From Sphingobacteriia bacterium (GTDB taxonomy: Bacteria > Bacteroidota > Bacteroidia > Chitinophagales > Chitinophagaceae), in contig CANHJH010000006.1 of NCBI GenBank assembly GCA_947460365.1, positions 1 through 38,169 on the forward strand: 38,169 bases of DNA. Direction: 5' to 3'. Each line of letters opens with the position of its first letter. The first letter of the stretch is position 1. The notes under the pieces were generated by a model. It did not search any database. It was not told the DNA's origin and saw only the letters and a program-made list of their open reading frames with translations. Of this stretch, positions 1-10,815 are shown in pieces. The translations under genes were made by a program, and so were the position numbers.

Positions 1-762
1 ACTATCGCTTCGTATAAATCCATTAATTAAATCTCTTACCGGACTTACATTTCGTTTTAAAACGATGAGCTCTTTGCGCAATGCGTTTATTTCTGCCAAT
101 GATCTTTTATTACTGCTACGGATAATAATGTCTTCTAAAAATTCTATTCGCTCTCCAATTTTTTCCATCACCAAATAGTAATTGTCTACAATCATATCTA
201 GCATGGCATAACAGAGATAATCGGCTCCGGATGTTCTTAACTTACTCCCGGCAATTTTTAGTTTTTCTCTGATCGGATTAAAAACATCTCGTCCGGCATC
301 TTCCTGAAATGAAAAAACAAATTGATGACCCAATACAATACTAATTTGCTCTGTTTCTACTGTACCCGTTTTATCATTAAAGTACAACATGTTTAATAGG
401 CAATATAAAACCGGAGAGAGATTGTCCATTTTAGGACGTTGCCCAATACTTAATATATCTTCTATAATTAAATAGTGAATGCCAAAGTGGTTACAGGCCG
501 CTTCTACGTCTTTTTTTCTGATGCCATCTACATTAATCCAACTGATTTTATTATTATCTCTACATTCAAATGTTTCATTTATTTCACTGAATTTTTTTTC
601 ATTAAACTGCTCCGCATTATAATCATATACATGCACATGAATATCAGCAGCTTCTTCTCGAATAGGTGCTGCTGTTGGGTTTACCAAAAAAATATCGCGC
701 GTTCTTTTGGTATTAAATAAGGATAATACATTAAAATATTTGAGGTATTTATGCTGTGCCAT
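1..762 (-). CDS. corA: CorA-family Mg2+/Co2+ transporter, C-terminus truncated by the window edge
   Basis: Manual reverse-strand reading from ATG at 762 stays open to base 1 (MAQHKYLKYFNVLSLFNTKRTRDIFLVNPTAAPIREEAADIHVHVYDYN...ISWINVDGIRKKDVEAACNHFGIHYLIIEDILSIGQRPKMDNL...). This matches the CorA N-terminal domain pattern. It is absent from the ORF track because it is open at the edge. Confidence 0.85.
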   Translation of the reverse strand, partial: MAQHKYLKYFNVLSLFNTKRTRDIFLVNPTAAPIREEAADIHVHVYDYNAEQFNEKKFSEINETFECRDNNKISWINVDGIRKKDVEAACNHFGIHYLIIEDILSIGQRPKMDNLSPVLYCLLNMLYFNDKTGTVETEQISIVLGHQFVFSFQEDAGRDVFNPIREKLKIAGSKLRTSGADYLCYAMLDMIVDNYYLVMEKIGERIEFLEDIIIRSSNKRSLAEINALRKELIVLKRNVSPVRDLINGFIRSDS

Positions 763-789
763 TATTTTTAAAGATAGCTTAAGGTCGGT

Positions 790-1566
790 TTACAAAGGCC
801 TAATCCAAATATTTCTAAATGCAACCGGATTGCCACCATCAAACCCATGATCTTGTAACATAAGCTGCTCTTTACTTTTATGTGCTTTATAAGATGGCAG
901 TCCAATCCACTCAACGTTGCCTTTAACTTTTACATTGTTTTGTATCAACACGCCATTATGAAATACGGTAAAGCGTGCAGAGTCTTGCAATGCCCCATTG
1001 GCACTAAATACCGGTGCAGTAAATACCACATCATACGACTGCCACTCGCCCGGCTTTTTTGCTGCATTTACTAATGGAATATGTTGTTTGTAAATACTAC
1101 CCGCTTGTCCGTTTACATAAGTAGGGTTATTGTAAGCATCCAATATTTGCAACTCATAACGACCCATTAAATATACACCGCTGTTTCCGCGTGTTTGTCC
1201 CTCACCGGCAATTTCAGCCGGACTCTTCCATTCAATATGTAACTGGCAACTTCCAAATGCCTCTTTTGTTTGAATACTACCAGATCCTTTCACTACGTTT
1301 AAAACGCCTTGTGCATCTATTTTCCAGCCGGGTTCGGTGCCGTCGGTTTTTTGCCAACTTTTTGTATCCGTTCCATTAAACAATATAATCGCATCCGATG
1401 GTGCGTCGCTGTTGGTTTGACCTGGGGTAACTTTTACAGGAACCGGTTTCCACTCTTCTGTTTTAGCTGCTTCTCTAAAAATACTGTCTTGCTTAGGGTC
1501 TTTTTGCGCAATCAAACTTTGGGTAACAGCCATACAAACCAGCAATGCAATCAACTTTTTTTTCAT
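790..1566 (-). CDS. DUF1080 (3-keto-disaccharide hydrolase-like) secreted protein
   Basis: 258 aa; signal peptide MKKKLIALLVCMAVTQSLIAQ; DUF1080-like IILFNGTDTKSWQKTDG...GNSGVYLMGRYELQILDAY. Confidence 0.85.
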   Translation of the reverse strand: MKKKLIALLVCMAVTQSLIAQKDPKQDSIFREAAKTEEWKPVPVKVTPGQTNSDAPSDAIILFNGTDTKSWQKTDGTEPGWKIDAQGVLNVVKGSGSIQTKEAFGSCQLHIEWKSPAEIAGEGQTRGNSGVYLMGRYELQILDAYNNPTYVNGQAGSIYKQHIPLVNAAKKPGEWQSYDVVFTAPVFSANGALQDSARFTVFHNGVLIQNNVKVKGNVEWIGLPSYKAHKSKEQLMLQDHGFDGGNPVAFRNIWIRPL

Positions 1567-1920
1567 GTGTATTTGTTTTTTAATGGTCGTATGAAATTCA
1601 CTTATTCTTTTATTTACTGTTGATATGTAAATTTTATTAAATAGCTTGTTTCATTGATAGGTTTTTTTCTAATAAAATTGAATGTATATAAAAAAAATTT
1701 AGTCACCTAAAGAAAAACCCTTTATGGAAGATTTGATACCCTTCATGTTTAAAAATGACCGTTTCATATAAAAAATGAGGTGTTTCTAAATATTTGTTTT
1801 GATTTTAATATAAATAACACGGTGAAATTTTATTAAAAACAGGTATAAATACGCTGAATTATTTACTTAATTTACAAATTAATGATGTTTATGCAGAATT
1901 GTTTATAAATAAAATTAGCC

Positions 1921-2583
1921 ATGAATATGCGAAAAATTACCCTTTTAATTGGTGCTAATCAAACGGTTTTTAGAGTTGGTTTAAATTCATTATTACAGCA
2001 TGTTCCCGAATTAGAAATAATAGGGGAAGCCAACAATGCGAGTGCTTTGGTTGAAAAAGCCTTTACATTAAAACCGGATATTGTTTTAACTGATACAGAA
2101 TTATTGGTAATTGATGATGTTGACACCACCAATGCATTACTGAATCAGCTGCCAGACAGTAGACTTATTGCTATGTGTTCTAGTGTTAAAGACGCTACTA
2201 TTCTTCGTCTTCTGGAACTGGGCGTATTGAGTTGTTTAGCAAAAACAGCGGATGAAGCGGAGATTTATGAAGCCATACAAACAGTGTACAGAGGCAAACC
2301 TTTTTTCTGTAAAGAGATATTACCTCGACTAAACGATCTGTTTACCAAAAAATATACCGGAGGTACGCCCAAATATATCATTGACTTTAGCAATAGAGAA
2401 CGAGATATTATGCAATTAATTTGCATGGAATACACCAGCAAAGAAATTGCCGATAAATTATACCTAAGCAAGCGAACCGTTGAAGGCCATAGAACTAAAA
2501 TAATGCACAAAATCGGTGCTAAAAGTATTGCCCGGATAATTACATACGCGATTGAATATGGCATTTATAGCACCGCTTCTTAA
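1921..2583 (+). CDS. LuxR/NarL-family response regulator, atypical receiver domain
   Basis: 220 aa; receiver-like N-terminus and C-terminal HTH (FSNRERDIMQLICMEYTSKEIADKLYLSKRTVEGHRTKIMHKIGAKS). Confidence 0.85.
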   Translation: MNMRKITLLIGANQTVFRVGLNSLLQHVPELEIIGEANNASALVEKAFTLKPDIVLTDTELLVIDDVDTTNALLNQLPDSRLIAMCSSVKDATILRLLELGVLSCLAKTADEAEIYEAIQTVYRGKPFFCKEILPRLNDLFTKKYTGGTPKYIIDFSNRERDIMQLICMEYTSKEIADKLYLSKRTVEGHRTKIMHKIGAKSIARIITYAIEYGIYSTAS

Positions 2584-2586
2584 GCC

Positions 2587-2772
2587 TTAAACGCCCACCT
2601 TAATCGGTATGCAATAGTTCAACGACTCCTGAACGCTCGCATCTGAAGCTGTTGACTCCATGTATTTTTTGTTCAAATACTGGTGATAACGTTGCTGTTT
2701 ATTGCCATTAAATAAAAAATACGCTAATCGCACATCAAGCCACTTTTCAATACTTTTTAATAAACCTATCAT
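2587..2772 (-). CDS. Possible small hypothetical protein (61 aa)
   Basis: ORF convergent with the response regulator and ending 4 bp from its stop; no recognised family. Confidence 0.3.
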   Translation of the reverse strand: MIGLLKSIEKWLDVRLAYFLFNGNKQQRYHQYLNKKYMESTASDASVQESLNYCIPIKVGV

Positions 2773-3103
2773 GTCAATTTGTTTTATTGTTTGATGGTTT
2801 TTCTTTCAGGATATAAGGATTAAACCATCAACATTTACGAAATAACACTTTCAATGCATTATTAAAAATGATAATGGACAATAAATATACTGATAGTTAT
2901 TAGATTTATTATATATAAATGGAAATATTTATTAATTTTTATAAATATTTCTTTAAAATGGGCGGCTGAAGTGGTTTTTTTGTTGTTTTATTGATATTTT
3001 ATGGGTGTTTTGTATCCTTACCGTCTATGCAAACAATCTTGCGGTATCCGATTGCTACAGGAAGATTTAGCCTAATTTGTGCATCCTTTTAATTCGGTTA
3101 TAT

Positions 3104-4285
3104 ATGTTGGCTAAAAAACAGTTTTTACACACCATCCGGTTATATGCTTGGTGTTTGCTGGTTGCCTGTAATGGCGTTAGTTCTATAAACAATACCGCAC
3201 AACCCACTACTCAACTTAAAAAAATCAATGTAATTGCTTGTACCAAAGGAATGCCCGAAGCAGACAGCACCCTTTATGTACATGGAGGCGCCGCTGCATT
3301 TGAACCTACGATTGAAAACATTACCAATAAAAAAATTCCTGTTGTTGCCAATATGGTATGGATTCCTGGTGGCACTTTTAGTATGGGTGCACCCAATCCA
3401 GTTGGCATATCTAACGGAGGTAATCACGCCATGGAAGATTGCAGACCCATTCATCGGGTAAAAGTACATGGCTTTTTAATGGATGAACATGAAGTTACCA
3501 ATGAGGCTTTTGCTGCTTTTGTAAAAGCTACCGATTACAGAACCATTGCCGAGCAAACGCCCACTCAGGAAGAGTTTCCGGATGCCTCACCCGAAATGCT
3601 TAAAGCTGGTTCGGTTGTTTTTTCTCCTCCAACAGATGCCGTTTCGCTCAACGATTATTTACAATGGTGGAGTTATGTACCCGGCGCTAACTGGAAACAT
3701 CCGGAAGGCCCTAACAGCTCTATTAAAGGAAAAGAAAAATATCCGGTAGTGCACATTGCCTGGGAAGATGCTGTTGCGTATGCTACCTGGGCCGGCAAAA
3801 GATTACCCACCGAAGCCGAATGGGAATTTGCTGCTCGTGGCGGATTAACCGGAAATATGTTTGCATGGGGTAATCAATTTAAACCCAACGGTAATTACAT
3901 GGCCAATAATTTTCAGGGGCAGTTTCCGAATAATAATTCCGGAGCGGACGGGTTTACAGGTATTGCACCCGTAAAAAAATATCCGGTGAATGGGTATGGA
4001 TTGTATGATATTGCTGGGAATGTTTGGGAATGGTGCGCAGACTGGTATAGAAATGATTATTACCAAACACTTCAACCAAAAGGTGTTGCCGATAATCCAC
4101 CAGGACCATCAGATAGTTTTGATCCCGATGAGCCCGGCGTGAAGAAAAAAGTGCAACGCGGCGGCTCCTTCCTTTGCACCGATCAGTATTGTAGCCGCTA
4201 TATGATGGGTACCAGGGGCAAGGCCGATTGGCGAACCGGTACCAATCACTCCGGATTTAGATGTGTGAAAGATGTGGTACAGTAA
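3104..4285 (+). CDS. Formylglycine-generating enzyme (SUMF1/FGE-sulfatase) family protein, putative lipoprotein
   Basis: ATG start at 3104 (the track ORF begins at an upstream TTG at 3077). Lipobox-like LLVACN; FGE-sulfatase motifs WIPGGTFSMGA, KRLPTEAEWEFAARGG, YDIAGNVWEWCADWY, RGGSFLCTDQYCSRY. Confidence 0.88.
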   Translation: MLAKKQFLHTIRLYAWCLLVACNGVSSINNTAQPTTQLKKINVIACTKGMPEADSTLYVHGGAAAFEPTIENITNKKIPVVANMVWIPGGTFSMGAPNPVGISNGGNHAMEDCRPIHRVKVHGFLMDEHEVTNEAFAAFVKATDYRTIAEQTPTQEEFPDASPEMLKAGSVVFSPPTDAVSLNDYLQWWSYVPGANWKHPEGPNSSIKGKEKYPVVHIAWEDAVAYATWAGKRLPTEAEWEFAARGGLTGNMFAWGNQFKPNGNYMANNFQGQFPNNNSGADGFTGIAPVKKYPVNGYGLYDIAGNVWEWCADWYRNDYYQTLQPKGVADNPPGPSDSFDPDEPGVKKKVQRGGSFLCTDQYCSRYMMGTRGKADWRTGTNHSGFRCVKDVVQ

Positions 4286-4434
4286 TATCTTCGCGCTTTG
4301 CTATGGGCTCCTCACTGGTTTTCATGTGTTGTTTAATTACTAAAAACAGTGGTTTAATGTGGAGAAAAGTTAATTGTTCCAAAATCAATGTGATTTAGTT
4401 GTTTTTCTGTATTTTCAATGTACAACCTGTCTAT

Positions 4435-5256
4435 ATGCTTAACGAAATAGTCAATTACTTCAGCACCATACCCAGTTTACACCGCGCAATTATACTTGCT
4501 GGTGGTATTACATTTTTTTGGATTATTGAAGGAGCCATCCCTTTGTTTGGTTTTTCTTACCAAAAATGGAAACATGCTTCCATTAATATCTTTTTTACCA
4601 TTACTACAATTGTTATCAATTTTGCATTTGCACTGGTGATGGTTAAATCCAGCGACTGGGCAATTGCGCATCATATCGGCATCTTAAATTTGGTAGAATT
4701 GCCGCTTTGGGTAAGCATGATTGGAGGGTTGTTACTGCTCGATTTAATTGGTGCATATTTCATTCATTTTATTGAGCATAAAATTAAATGGATGTGGAAG
4801 TTTCACATGGTACACCATGCCGATACACATGTAGATACTACCACCGCCAATCGCCATCATCCCGGCGAAAGCGTGTTCAGAGCCGTTTTTACCATTATGG
4901 GGGTAGTTATTTGCGGGGCTCCTATGTGGTTGGTTATGTTATACCAAAGTATTAGTGCCGTGCTTTCTCAATTTAACCATGCCAATATGCGTTTACCGCT
5001 TTGGCTAGACAATGCCATTAGCTGGATTATTGTTTCCCCTAATATGCATAAAGTGCATCACCACTATTTACAGCCTCAAACCGATAGTAACTTCGGCAAT
5101 ATTTTTTCTATCTGGGATCGGATTTTTGGAACATTTAACTATACCCCTATCGAACAAATCCGTTATGGGTTAGATGTTTTAAATGATGCTACAGATGAAC
5201 AATTGACCTATCAGTTAAAAATCCCTTTCGATAATTCTATTAAAACACATTACTAA
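4435..5256 (+). CDS. Sterol desaturase / fatty acid hydroxylase family protein
   Basis: Histidine motifs [20 protein letters not shown] and NMHKVHHHY; more likely start MLNEIVNYF at 4435. Confidence 0.85.
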   Translation: MLNEIVNYFSTIPSLHRAIILAGGITFFWIIEGAIPLFGFSYQKWKHASINIFFTITTIVINFAFALVMVKSSDWAIAHHIGILNLVELPLWVSMIGGLLLLDLIGAYFIHFIEHKIKWMWKFHMVHHADTHVDTTTANRHHPGESVFRAVFTIMGVVICGAPMWLVMLYQSISAVLSQFNHANMRLPLWLDNAISWIIVSPNMHKVHHHYLQPQTDSNFGNIFSIWDRIFGTFNYTPIEQIRYGLDVLNDATDEQLTYQLKIPFDNSIKTHY

Positions 5257-5293
5257 ATCGGGTTTTGAGTGCATCTTTGCACAAAGTATTTGT

Positions 5294-6010
5294 ATGAAGA
5301 TTGTTGCAATGATACCGGCACGATATGCTGCTACCCGTTTTCCTGCTAAGCTGATGCAAATGCTGGGTAACAAATCCGTTATTCGTCATACTTACGATAA
5401 TACCATGGCCACCGGATTATTTACCGATGTGGTGGTGGTTACCGATAGTGCTATTATTTTCAATGAAATTACCGGCAATGGTGGTAAAGCTATCATGAGC
5501 CTTAAAAACCACGAAAGCGGGAGTGATAGAATTGCCGAAGCTGCTTCCAACCTAGACGTAGACATCATTGTAAATGTTCAGGGTGATGAGCCTTTTGTGC
5601 AAAAAGATCCCCTCGAAAAACTATTAGCTGTTTTTACCGATGAAAAAGTTCAAGTAGCTTCTTTAATGCAAGTGCTTAAAGAGCAAGCGTTGATTGAAGA
5701 TGCCAACTACGTAAAAGTAGCGGTTGACCGAAATATGAATTCGTTATTTTTCTCGCGCAGCGTTATTCCTTATCCCAGAAGTAAAGAGGTGGTTACTACC
5801 TATTACGAACATATTGGGGTTTATGCTTTTCGCAAACAAGCACTACTCAATTTCACCTCATGGCCAATGACACCTTTAGAAGCTGCTGAAAAAATTGAAT
5901 GTTTACGCTACCTTGAATATGGCGTTCCTTTAAAAATGGTACTCACCCAATACATGGGCGTTGAAATAGATACGCCGGAAGATTTAATAAAAGCCACTAA
6001 ACTATTATAG
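5294..6010 (+). CDS. kdsB: 3-deoxy-manno-octulosonate cytidylyltransferase (CMP-Kdo synthetase)
   Basis: [47 protein letters not shown] motifs. Confidence 0.93.
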   Translation: MKIVAMIPARYAATRFPAKLMQMLGNKSVIRHTYDNTMATGLFTDVVVVTDSAIIFNEITGNGGKAIMSLKNHESGSDRIAEAASNLDVDIIVNVQGDEPFVQKDPLEKLLAVFTDEKVQVASLMQVLKEQALIEDANYVKVAVDRNMNSLFFSRSVIPYPRSKEVVTTYYEHIGVYAFRKQALLNFTSWPMTPLEAAEKIECLRYLEYGVPLKMVLTQYMGVEIDTPEDLIKATKLL

Positions 6011-7078
6011 CTTTTCATATAAACCCCGTAGCTTTTCGCGAGTCATTGTTTTTTCCCAATCCTTGCCTAAGGCGTTCTCCCACAACGGTTTCATTCCCAA
6101 TGATACATTAATCATGGTATCGAATTGCTCATCGGTTAAGCCCTTACAAATACCTTGTGGGATTGCTATATTATTCTTCTCCACCATGTATTTAAACTCT
6201 TTTACACCGGCAGGATAATATTCTTCCAAATGATTCATTACAATACAATTTCCAACACCATGCTTAGTACCCAATAAATAACTCAACCCGTAACTTACCG
6301 CATGCGCTACACCCACCTGTGAATAAGCAATACTCATCCCTCCTGCATATGATGCCATCATTAATTGATCATCACACTCCTCATCCCAATGATTTTTATC
6401 TACAAAGACTTTCTGACAAAGTTGTAAGGCCTTCTCTCCATAGCTTTTGCTGAACTCGTTTAAGAAGGTTCCCTCTAAACTTTCAATACAATGAATATAA
6501 CAATCCATGCCTGTATAAAAACGCTGGTTTACCGGGGCGTCTTTTGTTAATTCAGGATCTAAAACAATCTGATCAAATGGCGTAAAATCGCTGTTCATAC
6601 CCAGCTTACGTGTTGGGCCTGTTAATACCGTTGTGCGGCTTACTTCTGCGCCAGTACCGCTTAATGTGGGTATACCAGCTTTATAAACTCCTGCCTGTTG
6701 AACCAAATCCCATCCCTGATAATCGGCCGATGAGCCGGGGTTGGTCATCATTAAAGAAACCGCTTTAGCTAAGTCGAGGGTTGATCCACCCCCAATGCCA
6801 ATTACACCACTTATCGTACCAAATTCATCTTTTAAAGATTTAGCCAACGCATCTACCTGCGTAGTCTTTGGTTCATAGGTTACATCTGCTAAAATAACTT
6901 TATCTTTTCCACGCAATGGAATTCTGGAGATCAATGGTTTCCCGTCAAAAAAATGATCTACTAAAAATATCATAGGAGCATCGCCCTTTCGCTGCGGTGC
7001 TAATATTTCATCTAACTGATTAAAACTACCGCGGCCATATACCACGTAACTCACCATTTTAAAATTTCTGAAACTCAT
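6005..7078 (-). CDS. kdnB: Iron-containing alcohol dehydrogenase family; probable 3-deoxy-D-manno-octulosonate 8-oxidase (KdnB-like)
   Basis: Fe-ADH fold motifs ([88 protein letters not shown]). These resemble, from memory, Shewanella KdnB. Located next to kdsB. Confidence 0.75.
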   Translation of the reverse strand: MSFRNFKMVSYVVYGRGSFNQLDEILAPQRKGDAPMIFLVDHFFDGKPLISRIPLRGKDKVILADVTYEPKTTQVDALAKSLKDEFGTISGVIGIGGGSTLDLAKAVSLMMTNPGSSADYQGWDLVQQAGVYKAGIPTLSGTGAEVSRTTVLTGPTRKLGMNSDFTPFDQIVLDPELTKDAPVNQRFYTGMDCYIHCIESLEGTFLNEFSKSYGEKALQLCQKVFVDKNHWDEECDDQLMMASYAGGMSIAYSQVGVAHAVSYGLSYLLGTKHGVGNCIVMNHLEEYYPAGVKEFKYMVEKNNIAIPQGICKGLTDEQFDTMINVSLGMKPLWENALGKDWEKTMTREKLRGLYEKL

Positions 7079-7229
7079 ATAAGGTGTTTTTCTATTTACA
7101 AAGATGCAAATTATTTTATTATGGGACGATTAATTGAAATAAGGTATTGTTTTATACGTAGAATGCGCAGACAGACCAATAGCGCAGTCGTTGGTGTTCG
7201 ATGTATATCGTTGCAAACTGTATGCATTT

Positions 7230-8138
7230 TTATTCTATGATTTTATTGGTTGTTAGCCAATTGGTTAACCTATCGAACCATGCTTCTTTTGCCATAGCAT
7301 TATGTAGACCAAAACCATGGCCGCCATTTTGATAAAAATGTGCTGCTACGGGTATATTGTTTTTAATGAGTGCTTCATAATAACGAAGGCTGTTTAATAT
7401 CGGTACCGCTTTGTCGTCGGCTGCGTGAACCATAAATGTTATGGGCGTTTGGGAGGACACGTTTAATTCATTTGAAAATTTTTGCGTAACCGCCTCGCTG
7501 GGGTTGTTCCCTAATAAATTATTTCTAGATCCAATATGGGTAAATGTTTTATCCATAGTAATTACAGGATAAATTAACATAGAAAAATTAGGACGCAATG
7601 AAGTGTTGGCCTGATTGTCTATTACTTTTTCTGAAAATCTTGTCGCAAGGGTACTTGCCAAATGTCCACCCGCTGAATAGCCCAATACACCAATCAAATT
7701 TGGGTTTACACCCCATGTATCAGCTTTCTCTCTAACAATTTTTATGGCCTGCTGCACATCCTGAAATGCAACCAACTCCTTCTGTAAGCTGATGCTATCG
7801 GAGGGTAATCTGTAAATTAACACAAAAGCTGAAACACCAATGGCATTAAACGCTTTTGCCGTTTCAGCTCCTTCGTGCCCGGCAGCTAGCCTGGCATAGC
7901 CACCACCCGGACAAATAATTACAGCCGCTTTGGTGGCATTGGGGTGTGGTGCGATGTATGGAATAAGGCGTGGTTGGGTAACGTTGGCGTAGCTAACATG
8001 CCCATTTCCAAAATGTTCAATATGTTCTTTTACTTGATTTGGAATGCTATTGGGAATGTTACCGGTATATAAATTCATTTCTTGTGCTTCACTAAATTTA
8101 GCCAAAACAGATACTAGTAGCAAAAAAATTATATTCAT
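7230..8138 (-). CDS. Alpha/beta hydrolase (acetyl-xylan-esterase/lipase-like), exported
   Basis: Signal peptide; CPGGGYARLAAGHEG; GYSAGG nucleophile elbow; HAADDKAVP; GGHGFG. Confidence 0.85.
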   Translation of the reverse strand: MNIIFLLLVSVLAKFSEAQEMNLYTGNIPNSIPNQVKEHIEHFGNGHVSYANVTQPRLIPYIAPHPNATKAAVIICPGGGYARLAAGHEGAETAKAFNAIGVSAFVLIYRLPSDSISLQKELVAFQDVQQAIKIVREKADTWGVNPNLIGVLGYSAGGHLASTLATRFSEKVIDNQANTSLRPNFSMLIYPVITMDKTFTHIGSRNNLLGNNPSEAVTQKFSNELNVSSQTPITFMVHAADDKAVPILNSLRYYEALIKNNIPVAAHFYQNGGHGFGLHNAMAKEAWFDRLTNWLTTNKIIE

Positions 8139-8240
8139 TTGTATGGTTGATGATTGGTTTTTATATATATCGCCTTCTTTCTTTACCCACTTTTTGCTTG
8201 CGGTATTTTGATGTTCAATCCCCCCTTAAAGCCTCCCTAC

Positions 8241-10280
8241 TTACTGCATGCTTTGTAACTCTTTTTGTAACCTAAACATTTCATCTCTTAACCTGGCAGC
8301 TTCTATAAAATCAAGGTCTTTGGCGGCTTTCTCCATTAACTTCTTGATTTTTTGAATGGCTTTTTCCATTTGTGGAATGGTAGCGTACGACTCCTGCTCA
8401 TCTGCCGCTTTAGTAACAACCAGTTGTTCGTCTTGTTGCAGCGCATACGGATTAGACGGATCGTATCCTTTAATATCTAATACCGATGTTTGTGCAAATA
8501 CTTGCTCCTTACTTTTAGAAACCGTGGTAGGCACTATATTGTGTTGAATATTGTATGCGATCTGTTTTTCTCTTCTGCGATTGGTTTCGTCGATGGTGCG
8601 CTGCATGCTCATGGTCATTTTATCGGCATAAAAAATTACCGTTCCATTTACATTACGTGCCGCCCTGCCGGCTGTTTGTGTTAGCGATCGCTCATTCCGT
8701 AAAAAGCCTTCTTTATCGGCATCTAAAATAGCCACCAACGATACTTCGGGTAAATCTAATCCCTCCCTTAATAAGTTTACGCCTACCAATACATCTATTA
8801 CGCCCAAACGCAGGTCGCGCAAAATTTCTACGCGCTCTAACGTATCTACATCACTGTGTATGTATTTAGATTTAATATTGATGCGGCCCAAATATTTGTC
8901 CATCTCCTCGGCCATGCGTTTGGTTAAGGTTGTCACCAAAACTCGGTCACCACGTTTCACGCGGTCATCAATTGCATCTAACAAATCGTCAATCTGGTTA
9001 ACGCTGGGTCTTATTTCTATTGGAGGATCTAACAAACCTGTTGGACGAACCACCTGCTCTACTACTACGCCACCGGTTTGTTCTAACTCATACTCTCCGG
9101 GGGTGGCGCTTACAAAAATGGTTTGGCCGATTATACTTTCAAATTCATGAAAGTTCAATGGACGGTTATCGATGGCGCTGGGTAACCTGAATCCATATTC
9201 TACCAATACCAGTTTTCTGCTTCTATCGCCGCCATACATACCGGCAATCTGCGGTATGGTTTGATGGCTCTCATCTATCACACATAAAAAATCTTTCGGG
9301 AAATAATCAAGCAAACAAAATGGACGAGTGCCGGGTTTTCTTCTATCAAAAAATCTTGAATAATTTTCTATACCGCTGCAATAGCCTAATTCGCGAATCA
9401 TTTCTAAATCGTATTCAACACGTTCTTTAATTCTTGCAGCTTCCTCTCTTTTACCGATCGATTTAAAGTATTCTACTTGCGCCATCATTTCATCTTGTAT
9501 CTCATGCATTACTTCAACAATCATGTCTTTCGGCGCTAAATATAAATTGGCCGGAAAAATAGCTGCGGTATCCATCACGCCAATGCGCTTACTGGTTTCG
9601 GTTTCAATGCTTTCAATTTCTTCTATTTCATCACCAAAGAACGTAATGCGGTAACTAAAATCAACATAGGGTAAATTAATATCGATGGTGTCGCCTTTCA
9701 CACGAAATGTACCTCTGGTAAAATCGCCCTGCGACCGATTGTATAAAGCGTTTACCAACGAATGCAAAAAAGCTTGTCGGGCAATGACTTGTCCCTTTTC
9801 AATTCTAATGATTCCATTAGCATATTCGGTAGGGTTGCCCATACCATAAATACAACTTACGCTGGCCACTACAATAATATCTCTTCTTCCACTAAGAAGT
9901 TGGGACGTGGCTTGTAAACGAAGCTTATCTAGTTCTTCATTGATGCTTAAATCTTTTTCGATGTACACATTACTCACCGGCATGTAGGCTTCGGGTTGGT
10001 AATAATCGTAGTAACTTACAAAATAGCCTACTGCATTTTCCGGAAAAAACTGTTTAAATTCTCCGTACAATTGCGCCACCAAGGTTTTGTTATGGGTAAG
10101 AACCAACGTGGGTCGTTGTACATTTTGAATGAGGTTGGCAATGGTAAATGTTTTACCACTACCCGTTACGCCTAATAAGGTTTGAAATTGTTCTCCCTCA
10201 TTCAATCCATCGGTTAATTGTTGAATAGCGCTGGGCTGATCGCCGGCAGGAGTATATGCAGAATGGAGCTTAAAAGGCAT
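8241..10280 (-). CDS. uvrB: UvrABC system protein B (excinuclease subunit)
   Basis: 679 aa; GVTGSGKTFTIANLI Walker A, YYDYYQPEAYMP, DESHQTIPQ, C-terminal UVR motif. Confidence 0.97.
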   Translation of the reverse strand: MPFKLHSAYTPAGDQPSAIQQLTDGLNEGEQFQTLLGVTGSGKTFTIANLIQNVQRPTLVLTHNKTLVAQLYGEFKQFFPENAVGYFVSYYDYYQPEAYMPVSNVYIEKDLSINEELDKLRLQATSQLLSGRRDIIVVASVSCIYGMGNPTEYANGIIRIEKGQVIARQAFLHSLVNALYNRSQGDFTRGTFRVKGDTIDINLPYVDFSYRITFFGDEIEEIESIETETSKRIGVMDTAAIFPANLYLAPKDMIVEVMHEIQDEMMAQVEYFKSIGKREEAARIKERVEYDLEMIRELGYCSGIENYSRFFDRRKPGTRPFCLLDYFPKDFLCVIDESHQTIPQIAGMYGGDRSRKLVLVEYGFRLPSAIDNRPLNFHEFESIIGQTIFVSATPGEYELEQTGGVVVEQVVRPTGLLDPPIEIRPSVNQIDDLLDAIDDRVKRGDRVLVTTLTKRMAEEMDKYLGRINIKSKYIHSDVDTLERVEILRDLRLGVIDVLVGVNLLREGLDLPEVSLVAILDADKEGFLRNERSLTQTAGRAARNVNGTVIFYADKMTMSMQRTIDETNRRREKQIAYNIQHNIVPTTVSKSKEQVFAQTSVLDIKGYDPSNPYALQQDEQLVVTKAADEQESYATIPQMEKAIQKIKKLMEKAAKDLDFIEAARLRDEMFRLQKELQSMQ

Positions 10281-10319
10281 ATTGCAAATTACTGAAAAAG
10301 AGGGAGAAGTCTTTGCTTA

Positions 10320-10622
10320 TCACCTAGCGATCCTTTCATATATCAGCTTTTTGTCTTTGTTGATAAATGGTAGAATATATGTAGAAATAGCATTACTAGA
10401 AACAAGGTCAATTTTTTTGTGTAGCTGATCTTCAAGATCAAGCTTCATATTTACAAAACCAAGACCAATATGTTTTGTGTAATCCAGTTCAACAAGTATA
10501 TCAATATCACTATTTTTATTTCCTTCCTCTCTTGCAAACGAACCAAATAAAAAAGCTCTCACTACGGGTTTTCCCTGAAAGTAATCATGAATTATTTTGA
10601 TTTCTTGATTAGAAAGTTTCAT
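10320..10622 (-). CDS. Minimal nucleotidyltransferase (MNT/MntA-like) domain protein
   Basis: 100 aa; canonical LFGSFAREEGNKNSDIDILVEL motif. Confidence 0.85.
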   Translation of the reverse strand: MKLSNQEIKIIHDYFQGKPVVRAFLFGSFAREEGNKNSDIDILVELDYTKHIGLGFVNMKLDLEDQLHKKIDLVSSNAISTYILPFINKDKKLIYERIAR

Positions 10623-10815
10623 ATAATAAAGTTAGGGGTTTATTTTATAATATTAAATATTTGAAACTCACTAATCATTATATAATGTTTACGTGTTTTA
10701 TGTGAAAGTTTATTTTACTTATAATCGCTAAAAATGAAAACGCCAATTAGTTTCGATGCTATTCTTTCTATGTATTACATTCAGATTTTTCACGTGCTTT
10801 TGTTGTTAGATTTTT

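Noticed and set aside
475-720. 81-aa + strand ORF
   Set aside because: Antisense to the truncated corA frame read on the minus strand.
10788-10803. TTTTTCACGTGCTTTT as an additional parS
   Set aside because: Only the CACGTG core and one half match; the other half-site is absent.
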